Shown here in pieces: positions 61,274 through 64,000 of a stretch of 64,000 bases of DNA. The notes under the pieces were generated by a model. The model did not search any database. It was not told where the DNA came from and was given only the letters and a program-made list of their open reading frames with translations. The position numbers and the translations under genes were made by a program. How positions within the stretch are numbered: position 1 is the stretch's first letter; each line of letters opens with the position of its first letter. Source of the stretch: Enterococcus ureasiticus (GTDB lineage: Bacteria; Bacillota; Bacilli; Lactobacillales; Enterococcaceae); NCBI RefSeq assembly GCF_001730285.1, contig NZ_MIJZ01000012.1, positions 459,360 through 523,359 of the forward strand, in the 5' to 3' direction.

Positions 61274-61942
61274 TTACTTTTCCTTACCTAAAGCAGCTTC
61301 ATTGACATTGTACAGCTTAAATACTTTTTGTTCGTACTCTTTTACCTTTTTAACGTCTTCTTGGTACTCTTTTGCCAGATCTGGATTGTTGTAAATCTGA
61401 GTATAATTTCTCATCACATTTGTGCCTAGCTCTTTCATTGCATTGTAATAGCGATTTAAGGTTAATTGCCCCTCTTGTGTATTGACGGTACTCGCTTTTT
61501 TCGTTCCATAGCTTGCAATACTATTGCCTAGATAGCGTAAATTAGTTTCGGTCTTTTCCTTACTGTCTGCGGCACTTGCCGCTTTCGTCAATTCATTATC
61601 AAAATCACTGATCAAATAATAGCCTTTCGCAATCGAATCAGAATCATCTGTAGTTAAGTTCATCGCTTGGTAATAAGAAGAATAAAACGCCCCAGCACCT
61701 AATAATAGTCCTGCAAACAACGAAAGGATAGCCGCTGTCCGCTGACTTTTCTTTTGCTTGATCAACTTCTTTTTGACAATGCGAAGTCTTTTCTTCTTTT
61801 TCTTTGTTTTTGGTTTTCTTTTACTTAAACTTTTTACCTTTGCGCCTGTTCTGATTGTTAAAAATAGGAAAAGGATGAAAAATAGGATGGCAAGGACTGC
61901 CAACACTAATCCTATAATAAAAAACCAATCTAAGGTTGTCAT
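61274..61942 (-). CDS. WxL-cluster membrane protein of unknown function
   Basis: A 222-residue protein with two spans (about residues 6-30 and 71-92) separated by a very basic stretch (KRKPKTKKKKKRLRIVKKK). The rest (95-222) is predicted outside, mostly helical (GYYLISDFDNELTKAASAAD; RYYNAMKELGTNVMRNYTQI). Not recognised beyond its place between DUF916 and signal peptidase-like genes; it starts 28 nt before the former and ends 19 nt before the latter. Possibly a scaffold for the WxL complex. Confidence 0.65.
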   Translation of the reverse strand: MTTLDWFFIIGLVLAVLAILFFILFLFLTIRTGAKVKSLSKRKPKTKKKKKRLRIVKKKLIKQKKSQRTAAILSLFAGLLLGAGAFYSSYYQAMNLTTDDSDSIAKGYYLISDFDNELTKAASAADSKEKTETNLRYLGNSIASYGTKKASTVNTQEGQLTLNRYYNAMKELGTNVMRNYTQIYNNPDLAKEYQEDVKKVKEYEQKVFKLYNVNEAALGKEK

Positions 61943-61970
61943 GATCCTTCCCTCCCATTATTTCCCAGCA

Positions 61971-63056
61971 TTATTTACTTGTACCTTGATCTTTTTTATT
62001 TCTACGACGTTCTGCCTTTTTGGTAGCTTCTCTTTTTTTACGAATCGTGCGGATAATAAAGAAAATAACCAAAATAACCACGAATAACCCAACAGCGGCA
62101 CCGATGATCAGCGGCCAATTCGTCCCTTTTTCTTGCACTAAACCAACATCTTCACGGTTAAATTTATCGGCTTCTTCTGCAGTGATTTCAAATTCTTCCG
62201 TCCACTCCCATTTTTTACTGTCGGCCGTTGCCAATATATGGGCACGGTATTTACCTGGAACCATTTTCTCCCCTTGCATACTGACGGGGAACGTCATATT
62301 AGAATTTGGTGCCATCCGCATAGAAGATTTCTTTGTTTCATATAATACTTCATCGCTTTTATCAGACATGATTTGTGCTTCCATTGATAAATTGTCTAAG
62401 AAGTTTGCTTTCGTATTGGATACATCTACATAAACAACATTTCGTGCATTTGATTGGCCTGCATTGACTTTATTCAAGTTCAATTCGGGTTCTACTTTAA
62501 CCTCTGTTTCTTGTAAAACCATTGCGATGACGTAGGCGTATTTGTTGATGACATTGGCGCCGTTTTGTGTTTTTTGATCCTCATCATCGGCTTTTTTTAA
62601 TTGAATACCGCCGACGATCACGCCATCATAAGAGGCTTTTGGCATAGTAATTTCTATGTCTAATGTTTTTTCAGAGTTTGGTGGCAATACCACTTTTTCT
62701 GGGGCTTTAACAAGATCAACAAAATCATATTTTAGGGAGGCATCTTTTTTTAGATTGATTGGGCCATATTCTAAGACACCGTTCATGTTCGTTTTAGCGC
62801 CATTTAGGCTGGTTTCAACGGTAATTTCTTTGTCTCTTGGATTTTTTAGTAACACTTGTACTGTTTGTTTTTGGCCAGGTGTCATTTTTAAATCAAAATA
62901 GCCGGCCTCTTTTTGTTGGTTTTCAGGAAATTTTATTTCATAAACAAATCCTGTTGCACCGCCTGCTTCTTGCGCGATGCTAGTCGTTGGCCATGTACTA
63001 AGTGTAATGATTGAGATGAGAATCGTTGTTACTATGTATGTTAGTTTATTTTTCAT
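61971..63056 (-). CDS. DUF916/DUF3324 WxL-interacting cell-surface protein
   Basis: A 361-residue protein with signal peptide (IVTTILISIITLSTWPTTSIA), a DUF916 beta domain (GFVYEIKFPENQQKEAGYFD, VLLKNPRDKEITVETSLNGA), a DUF3324 domain (SNARNVVYVDVSNTKANFLD), one membrane span (about 318-340) and a basic tail. Such proteins bind WxL proteins and peptidoglycan. The ATG at 63056 has GAAGGA upstream. Follows the WxL gene after a terminator-like stem (63088-63124). Confidence 0.9.
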   Translation of the reverse strand: MKNKLTYIVTTILISIITLSTWPTTSIAQEAGGATGFVYEIKFPENQQKEAGYFDLKMTPGQKQTVQVLLKNPRDKEITVETSLNGAKTNMNGVLEYGPINLKKDASLKYDFVDLVKAPEKVVLPPNSEKTLDIEITMPKASYDGVIVGGIQLKKADDEDQKTQNGANVINKYAYVIAMVLQETEVKVEPELNLNKVNAGQSNARNVVYVDVSNTKANFLDNLSMEAQIMSDKSDEVLYETKKSSMRMAPNSNMTFPVSMQGEKMVPGKYRAHILATADSKKWEWTEEFEITAEEADKFNREDVGLVQEKGTNWPLIIGAAVGLFVVILVIFFIIRTIRKKREATKKAERRRNKKDQGTSK

Positions 63057-63087
63057 AAAATTTCCTTCTTTCATTCAAGACTATAAA

Positions 63088-63124
63088 CAAGGCCACTGAC
63101 CCCTTTTTAGGAATCAGCGCCTTG
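63088..63124 (-). terminator. Attenuating stem-loop between WxL and DUF916 genes
   Basis: On the minus strand CAAGGCGCTGA and TCAGTGGCCTTG pair with small mismatches, followed by TTTATAG. It could let the abundant WxL protein be made in excess over the genes behind it. Confidence 0.6.
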
Positions 63125-63164
63125 ATTATTTACTATTTTTGATTTTGTTCGATCGTACGTTTAA

Positions 63165-64000
63165 TTATTCTGCTGGAGTTTCTGGATCAGCAGGAGTAGC
63201 TGGTGCTGGAGTATACTCGATTGACCAAGTAATGTCTGCAACATATTTTCCTTTAACGATGCTTTGACCAGCTGGAACTGTTAATTCAACAGAATCTTCT
63301 GCTAAACCAGTAGAAGATTCTTCAAGAGTATTTTTAGCATCTGCAGTTGATGTTCCAAATTCAGTATAGAAAGTACCTAAACCTTGCGCACCTGTTGATA
63401 CTGAGTTGTCATAAACAAGTTTGCTTTCGCCATCTTGTGTTAAAACAAACGCTTCTGGACGTGCTGCTGACCAGTTAGCTGCTGGCATGTTAGAGTTCAA
63501 GAAACCATTTGCATATGAAATTGTTGCGTTTTCTAATTTATTTGAACCGTTAGTGAATTGTTTTGTCATTGCTGCTTTGATTTGGTATTTGTGGTCATTT
63601 CCTGCACGTTTGTCTGTCCATTGTACATAGTTACCACGTGTTACAGTTGTTCCATCTGTCAAAGTTAACGTAACTGGTTTTGCTTTAGCTGTAGTTGCTA
63701 CTGGTGATACACCAATTTTTTGGTTAGGGAAGATCACGTTAGAAACAACATCGATCGTGATCGGTCCGCCATCAGGGTTAATTTCGATATCTGGGTTTTT
63801 ATCTTTATCTGGATCAACGTTTGTTCCACCAGGGATTTCAGGATCGCCAGGTTCGTTTTTGCCGTTATCTTCTTCGTATGTTACTTCACCGTGGCCTACT
63901 AATGATTTTGCTTCTGTTTCGGCATTTGCCGCCATTGGTGCTAAAGCTCCTGTTGTGATTGCTGCTACTACTGCTACTGAACATAATGTTTTGAATTTCA
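63165..64000 (-). CDS. WxL-domain surface protein (first base outside the window)
   Basis: A 278-residue protein whose ATG lacks only its A, which lies one base past the right edge. Signal peptide (MKFKTLCSVAVVAAITTGAL then APMAANA), a Pro/Glu/Asp-rich linker (NEPGDPEIPGGTNVDPDKDK), then the WxL domain: YVQWTDKRAGNDHKYQIKAA in the first part and YVADITWSIEYTPAP near the end. WxL domains attach to peptidoglycan without covalent bonds. First gene of the cluster with DUF916 and signal peptidase-like genes. Confidence 0.9.
   Translation of the reverse strand, partial: KFKTLCSVAVVAAITTGALAPMAANAETEAKSLVGHGEVTYEEDNGKNEPGDPEIPGGTNVDPDKDKNPDIEINPDGGPITIDVVSNVIFPNQKIGVSPVATTAKAKPVTLTLTDGTTVTRGNYVQWTDKRAGNDHKYQIKAAMTKQFTNGSNKLENATISYANGFLNSNMPAANWSAARPEAFVLTQDGESKLVYDNSVSTGAQGLGTFYTEFGTSTADAKNTLEESSTGLAEDSVELTVPAGQSIVKGKYVADITWSIEYTPAPATPADPETPAE

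Overview
The window looks like chromosomal DNA of a low-GC lactic acid bacterium, most likely an Enterococcus. The evidence is the WxL/DUF916 surface-protein genes at the right edge, LPxTG-type adhesins, CcpA (cre) sites, PTS and BglG-type sugar control, and a Lap/LXG type VII effector locus. The species cannot be named from this window. No rRNA, tRNA or CRISPR array was seen.

Positions 1-17.7 kb form one N-glycan foraging locus. A secreted GH85 endoglycosidase (cut by the left edge) would release glycans from glycoproteins. A YesLMN-type sensor/regulator set and a binding protein with two permeases would sense and import them (no ATPase gene is present, so it must be shared). A cytoplasmic set would then dismantle them: GH92, GH38 and GH125 alpha-mannosidases, a GH20 hexosaminidase and a ROK sugar kinase. 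A GntR-type repressor sits between the divergent operons, flanked by two identical 16-bp operators. cre-like sites and a 21-bp-period direct repeat add further control.

Positions 17.7-22.4 kb are housekeeping: RidA, a YbxB-like rRNA methyltransferase, an SGNH hydrolase, coaA and guaA, the last preceded by a long terminator-like leader hairpin. Directly after guaA lies an AT-rich accessory region (22.5-35 kb). It holds a three-gene ABC-3C defence system (nuclease-type effector, middle protein, DUF3732 ATPase), an ArdA antirestriction protein, a duplicated pair of small XRE repressors with paired operators, and a type VII LXG toxin operon. Behind the LXG operon is a run of orphan immunity genes and at least three displaced toxin C-terminal tips. 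One tip still carries a short copy of the LXG gene sequence at the exact point where the toxin becomes variable.

Positions 35-48 kb hold regulators (AraC, HxlR, TetR), VOC proteins, an MFS pump, a DUF1846 protein and a complete aryl-beta-glucoside operon (promoter with cre, RAT/terminator, LicT antiterminator, PTS IIBCA, GH1 phospho-beta-glucosidase). Positions 48-55 kb carry two LPxTG-type adhesins with internal repeats, with a decayed plasmid rep gene between them. Positions 55-64 kb contain a YxeI-like C-N hydrolase, an XRE membrane regulator, a MerR circuit with two 19-bp-spacer promoters controlling an aldo/keto reductase and a phosphatase, and a WxL cluster whose signal peptidase-like protein lacks the usual catalytic lysine.
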